From: Pythium myriotylum
Lineage: Eukaryota > Oomycota > Peronosporomycetes > Pythiales > Pythiaceae
Length of the DNA: 64,000 bases
Assembly (NCBI GenBank): GCA_023091665.1
Contig: JALJCQ010000009.1
Span: 682,001-746,000 of the forward strand
Reading direction: 5' to 3'
Positions 1-9,914 of the stretch are shown one piece after another. How positions within the stretch are numbered: position 1 is the stretch's first letter; every line of letters begins with the position of its first letter. The translations under genes and the position numbers were made by a program. Under the pieces are notes generated by a model. That model saw nothing but the letters and a program-made list of their open reading frames with translations, was not told the origin of the DNA and made no database searches.

Positions 1-1
1 C

Positions 2-2191
2 ACGATCCTCGACAAGCACGAGTGGTGGACCACGTGGACCAAGCGCCCCGACGTGCAAGCCAAGTGGTTCGCCGAGATGGAAGAAGAGCTGGTGCGTGCG
101 AACGTCCGCCAGGTGCTGGGCGTGTGGCCGCGTCCCGGCAGCGTCGCCACGACCCACGAGCTTCTAGCGACCGCGCGGGGGATCGTCGCGATGAAGAACG
201 GCAACGCGAAGAAAGCCAAGATCGAGGAGCTCTTGGCTTATGTGCTGTACCCTTCTGCTGAAGGAGATGCTGGCTTTGAAGAGGGAAGAGAGCAAGACTG
301 CGAGGGGGACTCTAGCGAGGAAGAAGACGAGGACCTGGAGGACGAAGTGGAAGGCGAAGTTGACTCGGAAGATGAGACCGCGCTTGATGAAGATGGTGAC
401 GTTGTGCCATTCGACACGGCCGTTACTCAGGCCATGAAGACTCACGGGATTCCTACAGAGGTCATCGACGTGGACTGTGATGAGACGATGGAGGCCGATG
501 ACGACGATGCTGCAACTGAAGGTGCTGTGGAAGCCCACAAGAAAAGGAATCCGTTCGGCCAAATTGCATGGTTTGTAGCAATGAGCCGTGTACGAGAACA
601 GCTTCTGTCGATTGCGCCTGCCGACTGGACGGATGCGGACGTCCCCAAGATCGTCGAGGCTTTTGAGACCCGTGACAACGAAGATCTGATCAAGCGCGCC
701 AGTTCGCTCATTCTCGCGGTAGTGAGAGCCACCAGGGAGGGTAACGAAGTGGCTATCGAAACGGTCAAGCTCCACGTCCCAGAGGAGACTCGCAGCCGGG
801 TCCTTGATATTCTTACGGTCCATTTTCAAGCTGCCCACCAATACCTCGTGGCCGTTAAGGGCGATGTCGCAACTGTGCTGGAGATTCTCATCCAGCGACT
901 AGCCCTCCCTGCAAAATATGAGATGACCGAGTCCAACTCGCTGCGCACGCCCGGAGCAGTTCCCCATTCTTGGACGAGCGATGATCTTGTCTCGAACGAG
1001 CTCAAGACGAAGCTTCTCAGTGAGGTGGCTGTACTCGAGATCGAGCAAAGCTCAAGCGACCAGGCCGCAGATCTCGTCGATCCGTCTCTTTACTGTGGCG
1101 TGATCGGAGAGACTGGCCGGCTACCGCAGAGCGCAGCCAAGAAAACTTACGGTTCGCCTGTGCAGCACTTGAACGAAATTATTGCTCAGCCTGCGAAGAG
1201 CAAATTGGCTGGTCCAAAGACGAAGAGAACGAAATTCCAGTGGCTGCCGTGCGAAGTCGACGTGGATGAGGTCGAGGAAGGTGGGAATTCGTCGATTGTG
1301 ACGTATATCAATAATCTCCACCCACAGAAGTTCACAGCTCTGTACCAGTCGATCGAGCAGATCTTCACAGGGTTCGTTCCGCTCTTCGACACTGTTGTAT
1401 CATCACTGGACGACCAGGCGCAAGAGCGCGCCTGGAAGGCGCTGTACGAACATGGCCAGGCGACACTGCCATGTCCGCCGAGCCTTGTGCCACCTGGCCT
1501 CTTTGAGACCAGCGACCCGCAATTCACGCTCAAGGGAACTCGCTGCCAGGTGATCGTCAAGATCTCTGAGATTCGCTTGACACCGAAGAAGCCGAAATAC
1601 GCTGGAGGAGCTTGGCACGTAGTAGGCACCGATGCCGAGCGGATCATTGCGACGGGTTTGTACTATTTTGGCAGCGAGAACATTGCTGAGTCTCAGGTAT
1701 CATTCCGCAAGTTTGTGAAGCTGCCCGAGGACGAAGAGAACGATGTAGTCGGTGTTGGCCTTGGCTACGGAATTCGGAAGAACAGCCTCCTCGTGCAGAA
1801 TCTTGGTACCATTACGGCGCGTGAAAATCGCTGCGTCGTGTTCCCCAACACGTACGAACACAAGATCGAACCACTTAGCCTCGCAGACCCGTCCAAGCCC
1901 GGAGTTCAGAAGATCCTAACGTTCTTCTTGGTCGATCCCACTGGGTCGCCGATCCCATCGACGGCCGTCGTGCCACCTCAGCAACAGGAGTGGATCGATC
2001 TCGCCTGCGAACCACAGTTCAAGCGGCTCCGCGTGTCTGACGCGGTTCGCAATGAGATCGAAGCCTCGTCTCGTGGGGAAGGTCTCAGCCTCGAGCAAGC
2101 GAAAGAAATTCGAGCGAAGTTGCTGGCTGAGCGATCGCCTGTCGATCGTGAAGGTGATCTCGACTTCGTGTTTTCCCCACTCGAACAGTAA
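2..2191 (+). CDS. DUF4246 family protein, 5' partial
   Basis: The reading frame is open from base 2, so the start lies outside the window; no ATG opens it here, and upstream codons still align with the next gene (an LDK-x-x-WW motif). The C-terminal half carries the DUF4246 hallmarks: a FQWLP segment, YINNLHP, LKGTRCQVIVK, GGAWHVVGTDAERIIATG, FPNTYEHK and VPPQQQEW. An acidic stretch (about residues 85-120) precedes it. The family occurs in fungi and oomycetes and has no established function. The conserved H-x4-D, the later H and a following basic residue recall an Fe(II)/2-oxoglutarate dioxygenase site, which is inference. The gene is tandem with a paralogue 282 bp downstream on the same strand. 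Confidence 0.85.
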   Translation, partial: TILDKHEWWTTWTKRPDVQAKWFAEMEEELVRANVRQVLGVWPRPGSVATTHELLATARGIVAMKNGNAKKAKIEELLAYVLYPSAEGDAGFEEGREQDCEGDSSEEEDEDLEDEVEGEVDSEDETALDEDGDVVPFDTAVTQAMKTHGIPTEVIDVDCDETMEADDDDAATEGAVEAHKKRNPFGQIAWFVAMSRVREQLLSIAPADWTDADVPKIVEAFETRDNEDLIKRASSLILAVVRATREGNEVAIETVKLHVPEETRSRVLDILTVHFQAAHQYLVAVKGDVATVLEILIQRLALPAKYEMTESNSLRTPGAVPHSWTSDDLVSNELKTKLLSEVAVLEIEQSSSDQAADLVDPSLYCGVIGETGRLPQSAAKKTYGSPVQHLNEIIAQPAKSKLAGPKTKRTKFQWLPCEVDVDEVEEGGNSSIVTYINNLHPQKFTALYQSIEQIFTGFVPLFDTVVSSLDDQAQERAWKALYEHGQATLPCPPSLVPPGLFETSDPQFTLKGTRCQVIVKISEIRLTPKKPKYAGGAWHVVGTDAERIIATGLYYFGSENIAESQVSFRKFVKLPEDEENDVVGVGLGYGIRKNSLLVQNLGTITARENRCVVFPNTYEHKIEPLSLADPSKPGVQKILTFFLVDPTGSPIPSTAVVPPQQQEWIDLACEPQFKRLRVSDAVRNEIEASSRGEGLSLEQAKEIRAKLLAERSPVDREGDLDFVFSPLEQ

Positions 2192-2430
2192 AGTGGGTAA
2201 TGAATCATTCGTGTGCAGATACCTTCCACAATAAATATCGCGACGTGTGTTGAGGAGATACCAGTTGTAAATGTCATTTCATGCGCACCTTCAGATCAAA
2301 TGCCCCCTTCAACTCTTGAATGGATTGTTGCTGAGCCAGGGGCCCCTCTGTCAACGACTCATTACTGGCGTTGAACCCAATTGCAGCGTCTCCTCTTCCG
2401 CAACGCAAGACTCATCGCGCCCTCTCAACT

Positions 2431-2446
2431 CGTCATTCCACAATTC
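2431..2446 (+). promoter_or_regulatory. Oomycete-type initiator (Inr) element
   Basis: The bases CGTCATTCCACAATTC closely match the known oomycete core promoter consensus GCTCATTYYNCAWTTT. The site lies 28-43 bases upstream of the ATG at 2474, the usual place for an oomycete transcription start, and supports that ATG over the longer open frame. Confidence 0.6.
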
Positions 2447-2473
2447 ACATCTTTCCTCGTTGGTGACTCCAGG

Positions 2474-4792
2474 ATGCTCACACCACGCCCTCCATTGCGA
2501 CGCTACACGATCCGCTCACCCGAAGAGGCCGACGCGCCTCGCTCGCTTCTCGAACTCCATGCACTCCACGCACTCGGTGCCGTCCTCGACAAGCGCGCGT
2601 GGTGGATCAAGTGGACAACTAGACCGGAGGTTCGAGCCAATTGGCTGGAGGAGATCGAGGATGCGCTTGTCCAGTCCATGCTAGTCAAAGTGCTCGCTGT
2701 GTGGCCATCCACGGGAAGCGTTGTGGGCTCCCAAGGCCTCTCGAGCAAGCTGTTTGAGATCGTGCAGATGGAGGAGGGTCCAGCAAAGCAACAAGCCATC
2801 CACGCCATATGCGAGCATGTGGTGTATCCTCCACCGCAACGAGACGATGGGGGATACGGCGCTTTCGACGAAGGAATCCGGTCTTACGACGATCGAAGCA
2901 TCCACAGCGACGACGAGCCGAGCGAAGAAGATGAGGATAGTGTGTTGGGTGAGACAGATGAAGAAGACGACACAGTGCTGGATCAGGAAGACAACGTTGT
3001 GCCGTTTGACGATGCAGTCGCACAAGCGAGAAGGATGTTCGGGATCGATAATGCAGACGAAGACGGAGACGTGATCATGCAAGACGAGGAAGACGAGGAA
3101 GACGGACTTCGAGACCATCGGGGCAAGAACTCGTTCGGCCAGATTGCGTGGTATGTCGCCATGAGCGTGTTCCGAGAGCGAATCCTTGCGCTCACTCCGA
3201 GCGATTGGACTGTCGATGGCATGAATGCGTTCTACACATCGCAAAACACACGCGACAGCTACCGCGGCCAAGAAATCGTCGCACGGGCATGCTCGCTCAT
3301 CGTCGCGGTCTCACGAGCAATGGATGAGGGGGAAGCCGACTCCATTGAAATCGTCAAGGCTTACACCCCCTACGAGACCCGTGAGGATGTGCTGAAAATC
3401 CTGGCGCTGCACTTTGAAATGATCAATGAGTACTTGGAGAGTTCCAAAACCGACATCTCGACGGTGTTGGACATTCTCGTCGACTCTCTCGGACTGAAAC
3501 AAGGCGACGACGCCAACTCGCCCAGCCCGTTGGGAGTCCCTGGGTCTGTGAAGCACACATGGATGAGTGATTATGCGATCCCAGCCAACCTCAAGACCAA
3601 GTTTATCACCGAGATCTTGGCGCTGGAGAATGTCCCAGATGACCAAAAGGATTGGCATCCCAATTCGGACGAACAAGTGCTGGATCTCGTTCATCCGTCT
3701 CTGTTTTGTGGCGTCCTCGGCAAGACCTTGTGCCTTCCGAGGCGCGAGGCCCGCATACCCTACAGCACGGCTGCAGAGCAGATGCATGCGGTCATGTTTG
3801 CGCCAGAGACCACAACACTGTCCGACCTCCGGGGTAGGACACAGTTCCAGTGGTTGCCTTCTGAAGTTGACGTCAGTGACAAAGGAGATGCCACGATCCG
3901 TTCGTACATCAATAATCTTCACCCGGAGCAGTTTGCAAATCTCTACCAGTCGATTGAGGCCATCTTTTCCAAATTCGTGCCGCTGTTCGACTCAGTGTTG
4001 TCCACACTGGACGCGGACTCGTATAGCCGCGTCGTGGAGGCTTTGTATCACCAGCACGGAGGTGCAAAGTTGCCCTGCACACCGAAACTGATTCCTCCAG
4101 GTTTTGTGGAAGCCACCAACCCGACTCTCTCGCTCAAAGGAATGCGGTGCCAAGTCATCGTGAAGATCGCCGAGATCCAGCTGACTCCTGAAAAGCCGTC
4201 TTACCCCGGTGGCTCATGGCATATCGAAGGCACGGACTCGGAGCGGATCATTGCGACCGGCTTATACTACTTCGGGAGTGAAAACATCACGGAATCTCGA
4301 CTTTCGTTCCGCACCTTCGTCCACGAACCGTACTACGAGCAGGACGACCACGTCGGTATCGGACTCGCGTTCGGTCTTCAGAACGAACTACCGCTGATCC
4401 AAAATCTGGGTAGCGTAACGGCGATGGAGGATCGCTGTCTAGTATTTCCAAATACCTACCAGCATAAGGTCGAGCCGTTCGAACTCGCCGACCCGACGAA
4501 GCCAGGCGCTCGCAAAATTCTTGCATTCTTTCTCGTCGATCTCACCAACGAACCGATCACTTCGACGGCTATCGTGCCCCCTCAGCAAGCCGAGTGGATT
4601 GAACGAGCTCGCAACCCTCAACTCACGCGCCTTCCGCTGCCGGACACTGTCCAGAACCACATCAAAGAAATGATGCGCAAAGGGTTGAGCCTTGACGAAG
4701 CCAAGGAGATCCGTGCTCGACTCATGGAGGAACGATCTCCTGCTCGGCTCAATGAGGAGTTCAGTTACATTTTCTCCCTGTGTGAGCATTAG
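2474..4792 (+). CDS. DUF4246 family protein
   Basis: This 772-residue protein is a paralogue of the preceding gene. The ATG at 2474 is the first in frame; the extra open frame upstream begins with TTG and contains the Inr motif, so it is probably untranslated. Domain order is an N-terminal helical part, an acidic linker rich in D and E (about residues 140-215), then the DUF4246 core with FQWLPSEVDV, YINNLHPEQF, LKGMRCQVIVK, GGSWHIEGTDSERIIATG, FPNTYQHKVEPF and VPPQQAEW. No signal peptide or membrane segment is visible, so a cytosolic or nuclear protein is likely. Where the first paralogue has HVV, this one has HIE after the conserved histidine. The function is unknown. Confidence 0.88.
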   Translation: MLTPRPPLRRYTIRSPEEADAPRSLLELHALHALGAVLDKRAWWIKWTTRPEVRANWLEEIEDALVQSMLVKVLAVWPSTGSVVGSQGLSSKLFEIVQMEEGPAKQQAIHAICEHVVYPPPQRDDGGYGAFDEGIRSYDDRSIHSDDEPSEEDEDSVLGETDEEDDTVLDQEDNVVPFDDAVAQARRMFGIDNADEDGDVIMQDEEDEEDGLRDHRGKNSFGQIAWYVAMSVFRERILALTPSDWTVDGMNAFYTSQNTRDSYRGQEIVARACSLIVAVSRAMDEGEADSIEIVKAYTPYETREDVLKILALHFEMINEYLESSKTDISTVLDILVDSLGLKQGDDANSPSPLGVPGSVKHTWMSDYAIPANLKTKFITEILALENVPDDQKDWHPNSDEQVLDLVHPSLFCGVLGKTLCLPRREARIPYSTAAEQMHAVMFAPETTTLSDLRGRTQFQWLPSEVDVSDKGDATIRSYINNLHPEQFANLYQSIEAIFSKFVPLFDSVLSTLDADSYSRVVEALYHQHGGAKLPCTPKLIPPGFVEATNPTLSLKGMRCQVIVKIAEIQLTPEKPSYPGGSWHIEGTDSERIIATGLYYFGSENITESRLSFRTFVHEPYYEQDDHVGIGLAFGLQNELPLIQNLGSVTAMEDRCLVFPNTYQHKVEPFELADPTKPGARKILAFFLVDLTNEPITSTAIVPPQQAEWIERARNPQLTRLPLPDTVQNHIKEMMRKGLSLDEAKEIRARLMEERSPARLNEEFSYIFSLCEH

Positions 4793-4856
4793 ATAAGCAG
4801 CTTGGTGAAATACAGTCGCAAAATGTTACCTTGATTTCTATGCGTTTTAACTTCCT

Positions 4857-6860
4857 TTATCTCCGCTTGGCCACGTGGTGCTGGAACCGTCTTCGTAAGC
4901 CGTACCAAAGCACAGCAAGCAAACTGAGCACTGCGGTCGTAATCACGAAGCTGAGACTTGGGTGAAACACGATGCGGCGCCATCGCCATTGCTCGTGGAG
5001 TGACCACTTGTGGTCCGTCACGATCCACATCGAGTCAGTTACTCGGCGTGCATCGTTTTCGACGAACTCGAATAGCGCATGACTCACGTTGAAGACATGC
5101 AAGCGGCCATACCCATATGTCATCTTCGCGTACTCTGACCAGCCGACTCGATAATACCCGAATGTATCAACATTCGCACCGCCCGAGCCCACCATGATGT
5201 GTACTGGCCCGCGCACTTCGCCGTTCTTGCCGTAGTAGCACTGGTCGTCATAAACTGGGCATGTTCGCTCGTAAGAATGATAGTGGCCTGAGAACACGAC
5301 GTCAACGCGATACTCGGCGAATACCTTCTCGAGATGGTCACGGAGATACAGAGAGCGGATAAAGTCCCCGCCGAAGGCGACCGAGCAGTAAAGAGGGCGA
5401 TGGAGATGCACAAAGAGCCAAGGAGTCTTGGCGCGGTCGACACTCGCGAGGTCTTTCAAGAGCCAGTCGTGCATGGGTGAGCCGATGGCAAAGTCATGTT
5501 CGCCGCTGAGGATCGTATGGTGCGTGAGCCCGATGTCGAAGCTGTACCAGAGAATGCCATTGCCGTTGTCGGGCATATGGAATCGCTTCTCCGTTGGTAC
5601 GCCGCACTCGCCGTGCGCATCGAAACCCTTCGTCTCGTCCCAGTCGAAGATCGTGTGTGGTGGGGCGCGGTTTTTCTTGGTCATCCTCCCCTCCAAATAT
5701 CCAAAGTCGTGGTTCCCAATGCTCACCATGTACGGGATCCGCGAGGCGACGGGTTCGATGAGCGCGCCAAAGTGGTCCCAGACGTACGTCTTCCCAGCCG
5801 CGTAGCTCAGGTCACCAACATGGATCAGCCCAACGTAGTCACGACCGTTCTCTGGATGTAGAAGGTCCCTCTCGATCAGCTCCATCGTCGTGCCACAGCT
5901 ACCAGGGATGCGGAAGTCCTTGGTCGCGTCAGTCGCCGTCATGAGATCGCCAAACACGAAGAGACTGAGCGGCTTGTCCTCGACGGGCACGCCTCGCAGC
6001 GGCGGCAGTCGAAACGACCGCACGTCGCTCCACTTGTCGCCGGTCCCGCTGCCAACCTGGTAGTAATACGTCACGTCGGGCTCGAGTCCCGTCATGACCG
6101 CTTCATACAGCATCCCTGGGTCACGGAACTCTCTCGGGCCTCGCGTGGTCGCCGGCGCCGCGCACATGTCGTCGGCGTCGTACGTGGTCCAGGTCGCCGC
6201 GGCCTCGTGCAGCAGCTGATCAGCACGCGAGCCGTAGCGAACGCGCGGCCTGTCGCTCGAGACGTGGGCGCTCGTCCACATGACGCGCATCTCGCTGGGC
6301 GACGTCGTCATCGCGAGATGGAGCTGCGTGGGCTCGGCGTCTCCATGGCGGAAGCGCACGAGCGACGGCGCCGTCGCGAGTACCGAGCCGTCGGGCGCCA
6401 GCAACTTGAACTGGAGCGCGCAGCGCATGTTCACGAGCGGTCCGAACTCGATCTCGTCGCTCTCGCGGCCGCTCGTGTCGCGGCGGTCGAGGAACTCGCT
6501 CACCGGCAGCTCGGCGTCGTCGCGGTCGAGGCAGTAGACGCCGATCCAGTCGCTCGCGGCGGCCGAGCCGGCGCCGTACGCGAGCGAGAGCGTCACTTTC
6601 TCGACGTTGCTGAGCGCGTACGACGAGAGCTCGAAGCGCCGCACGACGCGCGTCGCCGCGGGCCGCGGATCCGGCGACGAGACCACGCGGTCGCGCGCGG
6701 CCGATTGCGGCGTCCAGCGCACGAAAACGAGCGCGAAAAGCGCGGCGGCGGCGAGAAGAAGCGCCAGCGGACGCGCTGCGACGTGGCGGCGCGGCGCGCG
6801 GAGCGCCGAGGGCGCCGGCGCGAGGCTCGTCGGCAGCAGCTCATACTCGGGCTGGCCCAT
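4857..6860 (-). CDS. Purple acid phosphatase-like metallophosphoesterase, membrane-anchored
   Basis: This 667-residue protein starts at ATG 6860; another in-frame ATG at 6923 would add 21 residues. A hydrophobic segment at residues 31-48 follows a basic stretch (signal anchor), and a second lies near the C-terminus (about 635-655) before a basic tail. Between them is a fibronectin-like N-terminal domain and a metallophosphatase domain. The five PAP motifs can be followed: FGDLM near residue 304, GDLSY near 347, GNHDF near 380, VHLHRP near 483 and GHYHSYERT near 525. The first normally reads GDxG; here the glycine after D is missing but the metal-binding D is present. The likely role is phosphomonoester hydrolysis at a dinuclear metal centre on the lumenal or extracellular side. 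Confidence 0.88.
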   Translation of the reverse strand: MGQPEYELLPTSLAPAPSALRAPRRHVAARPLALLLAAAALFALVFVRWTPQSAARDRVVSSPDPRPAATRVVRRFELSSYALSNVEKVTLSLAYGAGSAAASDWIGVYCLDRDDAELPVSEFLDRRDTSGRESDEIEFGPLVNMRCALQFKLLAPDGSVLATAPSLVRFRHGDAEPTQLHLAMTTSPSEMRVMWTSAHVSSDRPRVRYGSRADQLLHEAAATWTTYDADDMCAAPATTRGPREFRDPGMLYEAVMTGLEPDVTYYYQVGSGTGDKWSDVRSFRLPPLRGVPVEDKPLSLFVFGDLMTATDATKDFRIPGSCGTTMELIERDLLHPENGRDYVGLIHVGDLSYAAGKTYVWDHFGALIEPVASRIPYMVSIGNHDFGYLEGRMTKKNRAPPHTIFDWDETKGFDAHGECGVPTEKRFHMPDNGNGILWYSFDIGLTHHTILSGEHDFAIGSPMHDWLLKDLASVDRAKTPWLFVHLHRPLYCSVAFGGDFIRSLYLRDHLEKVFAEYRVDVVFSGHYHSYERTCPVYDDQCYYGKNGEVRGPVHIMVGSGGANVDTFGYYRVGWSEYAKMTYGYGRLHVFNVSHALFEFVENDARRVTDSMWIVTDHKWSLHEQWRWRRIVFHPSLSFVITTAVLSLLAVLWYGLRRRFQHHVAKRR

Positions 6861-7184
6861 GGTGGTCCCGGATGAGTTATGAAGGGGGTTGAAGTGTAAC
6901 CAGGGTACGAAATGCGTAACCATATGTGACGCGCGCAAAACCGGTTTTAACGAGGGAGAGGGTGGACAGTGATCAGTTTATGTGGTCCACACCACTCAAC
7001 TGACTCATCGGACCGAACCCTAATCAGGGTTACCCTCTTCTTTTTTTCGAAGACCTATTATAATCGTGATTCGCTGATTTATTTTAGGGTCTTGAGGGGC
7101 GGACGGTCTCACTTGCCCTCGTCGGGCTTGACAACCCTCCGTAAAACACTGGACGCTCGCCACGTCCAAACCACTTGGCCACCC
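6861..7184. other. Divergent intergenic region
   Basis: This 324 bp stretch lies between the phosphatase (minus) and the first LTA-synthase-like gene (plus), so both promoters should be here. The plus frame is open through part of it, but only from a GTG. I see no clear Inr match or RNA gene. Confidence 0.5.
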
Positions 7185-9737
7185 ATGCGAGCGCTCGTGA
7201 GCAGCTACGGTCGCGTGGCCGCGGCGTTCGCCGCGCAGCCCTGGCGCCAGTGGCTCGTCTTCTACGCCGTGCTGCTCCCGTTCTTCTCGGTCTACCGCTG
7301 CGTCGGACTCGCCGCCATGCTCGACACGTTCGCGACCCCCGACGAGCGCACGGCCGGCGTCAAAGCCTTGGCGGTCGTGCTGGGCGCGTGCGAAGACGCG
7401 GCGCTCGTGACGCTGCTGCTCGTGTTGCTCTCGGGCGTCGACGTCGTCGTGGGTCCGCGTAGTCGCTGGGCGCGTGCTGTGGCGTCGGCTTTTCCAGGAT
7501 CAGAGCGGGGACTCGAAGATGAGAATGAGAAGCTGACTGTGCGCAGGAGAGGACGGTGTGCGGCTGTGTGCATGTGGCTCGCATCGGCGTACCGTCGGCT
7601 GCTGCGTCTCGCGCTCCACGCGGCGCTGATCGTGCTCGCGATCGCGCCGTTCGCGACCGACATCTTGCTGCTTCGCATCCGCGGCATGCGCTTCACGTTC
7701 GAGTTCGTCAACATGTACTTGCGCGAGATTAACTTCACGGAAGGGTTCGCCGTGGATCCGAGAGAGGTTCGCTTGGCCAAGCAGGCGGTCGCAGCCTCGC
7801 TGACGGTCGCGGTGCTGCTGCTGTTCGTGGATATGCTCTGGTTCGACTTCACGAGATGCCACCTGCTGATGTTGTTCGAGAAGAAGCCAATCAACCAAAT
7901 GACCGACCCGAACGTAGCAGGCAAGAAGACCAAGAACGGCGCGGCATACTCGGTTCTCGAGAATGGAGTGGATGCGAGCTACGAACCCGTGCCGTCGCTT
8001 GATCCTGAGCTCGCTGCTGACTCGCCCGGTGTCGCGGTGAAGATCCAAGACGACGACAGCCAAGCAAAGCACTTCAAGCCTCAAACCAAACGAATGGCAT
8101 GGGTTCGCGCGGCTCTCGTCGCTGGTTTCTCACTCGGCGTTTGCGCAGCCATCTTAACGGTTCTGATGTTGATCACTCACGCGGTGCCAGCCGTCGTCAG
8201 CGCCACGGCGCTCAACAACTCGCTCAACGAGCTTTTCCGCACGACGACCAAGCTGCAGTTCCTCAAGAGCCTCGGCGATGGAAGTATCGAGTCCGCGTCC
8301 ATCTACATCGACACCACAACCGAGTCGTATGAACTGTTCAAGGATGATGTGTTATACCGCAAGACCACAGGCTTCAAGGGTCCGCTCGCGTTTGACGTCG
8401 CAGTCAACTCGAGCGATCCGCCGAATATCATCATCGTGGCTGTCGAGTCGTTCCGGTACCAGGACTCGCTCTACATTGTCGGAAACAAGTCGGAGGCGCT
8501 ACTCAAGCGCAACGGTAACATCACACTCACGCCCAACTTCGACAAGTGGGCCCAGCGCGGCATCGCGTTCCGCAATTTCTGGTCGAGCTGGCAGACCAGC
8601 CGATCCATCGAGAGCATTCTCTTTGGCCAGGTACCGTACGACCACATCACGGACACGGGCACCTCGGGCGGTCGCAAAGGTGTTAAGCTCAATGGGATGC
8701 CACAGCTCTTCAAGCAGAAAGGCTACGAGACCGTTTTCACATCGGGCGCGAGGATCAAATATGACCAGTGGGACAAGTTCCTTCCATCTCACGGGTTTGA
8801 AGATATCATCACCTACAAAGAGTTCCGCAAGTTGGCGATGGAGACCAAGGGCATCAAGGAGAGCGACTGGAAAGACGAGCAGCGGAAAGGGTACTGGGGT
8901 CTCCACGATGACCTATCGTTTGATATCCTTGGCGACTTGGTGTACAACCGAACGCAAGAGCAGAAGCAGCGTGTTGCGAACGGAGAACCCAAGAAACCGT
9001 TCTTCCTCAACCACTACACGATCTCAAGCCACACGCCTTTCGAAGAGATGCCAAAGTGGTTCAAGCAAAAGTCACTCCCGCACCTCGAGCCGTTGTACAA
9101 AGGGCGAGAGAACGAGGAAGATGTCCGAAACTACGCGCGAGTGCGGTACTTCACAGACTATGCGCTCGGCACGTTTCTGAACACGATGAAAGCCAACGGA
9201 GTGCTCGAAGACACGATCGTCTTGGTCGTCGGTGACCACGGCCAGAGCCCGGAGCACAGTCTCTCGAAACCCGACGAAGACCAGATGGCTACGACGCGAG
9301 TTGCTGCGGCATTGATCGCCGAAGGCCGCCTGGGAGAGTACGCCGGCATGATCGTGGATGACACTGCCGAGCATTATGACCTGCTTAACACGCTCGCGGA
9401 TATCACAGGCGTGCCCGACGGCGGCTTCTTGCAGTCTGGGGTCGGTCGGTCGCTCAAGCGAGCCTTCCCACCAGGCGAACGTGCTGTGTGGTCCAACAAT
9501 CCCAAGTTCACTCTCGCCGTCGTCAAGGGCCACCGGCGGCTCAAGTACGACCGCGTGTTCAGCATGATGCAGTTGTTTGACGCCGAGCAGGACCCGTTGG
9601 AGACCAACGACTTGCTGCCAACGGTGAGCGAGAGCGAGCGCCAAGAGTGGGAGACGTTACGAGAACGAGGCCGGCGCGTTTCGCGCTACTTCAAAGTGCG
9701 ATGGGACAGCCAATGCGTTTCCAAGATCAAGTGCTAG
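7185..9737 (+). CDS. LTA-synthase-like membrane phosphotransferase / sulfatase-fold protein, paralogue 1
   Basis: This 850-residue protein starts at ATG 7185, the first ATG in a frame open from a GTG at 6969. About five membrane segments fill the first 335 residues, as in bacterial lipoteichoic acid synthase, followed by a large alkaline-phosphatase-superfamily domain. Expected metal and catalytic motifs are visible: VAVESFRY near residue 417 (metal E), SWQTSRSIES near 470 (T is the likely nucleophile), HYTISSHTPF and VVGDHGQSPE near 683 (metal D and H). The C-terminus ends in a conserved K-x-RWDSQC...KC pattern shared by the array. Family knowledge suggests transfer of a phospho-head-group from a lipid donor outside the membrane; the substrate in oomycetes is not known. 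Confidence 0.85.
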   Translation: MRALVSSYGRVAAAFAAQPWRQWLVFYAVLLPFFSVYRCVGLAAMLDTFATPDERTAGVKALAVVLGACEDAALVTLLLVLLSGVDVVVGPRSRWARAVASAFPGSERGLEDENEKLTVRRRGRCAAVCMWLASAYRRLLRLALHAALIVLAIAPFATDILLLRIRGMRFTFEFVNMYLREINFTEGFAVDPREVRLAKQAVAASLTVAVLLLFVDMLWFDFTRCHLLMLFEKKPINQMTDPNVAGKKTKNGAAYSVLENGVDASYEPVPSLDPELAADSPGVAVKIQDDDSQAKHFKPQTKRMAWVRAALVAGFSLGVCAAILTVLMLITHAVPAVVSATALNNSLNELFRTTTKLQFLKSLGDGSIESASIYIDTTTESYELFKDDVLYRKTTGFKGPLAFDVAVNSSDPPNIIIVAVESFRYQDSLYIVGNKSEALLKRNGNITLTPNFDKWAQRGIAFRNFWSSWQTSRSIESILFGQVPYDHITDTGTSGGRKGVKLNGMPQLFKQKGYETVFTSGARIKYDQWDKFLPSHGFEDIITYKEFRKLAMETKGIKESDWKDEQRKGYWGLHDDLSFDILGDLVYNRTQEQKQRVANGEPKKPFFLNHYTISSHTPFEEMPKWFKQKSLPHLEPLYKGRENEEDVRNYARVRYFTDYALGTFLNTMKANGVLEDTIVLVVGDHGQSPEHSLSKPDEDQMATTRVAAALIAEGRLGEYAGMIVDDTAEHYDLLNTLADITGVPDGGFLQSGVGRSLKRAFPPGERAVWSNNPKFTLAVVKGHRRLKYDRVFSMMQLFDAEQDPLETNDLLPTVSESERQEWETLRERGRRVSRYFKVRWDSQCVSKIKC

Positions 9738-9914
9738 AAGCCGAGACGAAACGGATACAGACGCATCGTCGAGGCGGTAATAGTGCGATGGTACAAAATA
9801 GAAACCATCGCCTGGGATCGACCAGTAGCCCTTCCTTCGACTGCTCTCCACGCGCGACTGTTTTCCTTCTTGGCCAAACAAGACAGATCAGACTTCCCTT
9901 AGCTTGAAAGCCAA

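Noticed and set aside
6969..7184. N-terminal extension of LTA-synthase paralogue 1
   Set aside because: The extra frame opens with GTG, has no family similarity, and the ATG at 7185 precedes the conserved first membrane helix.
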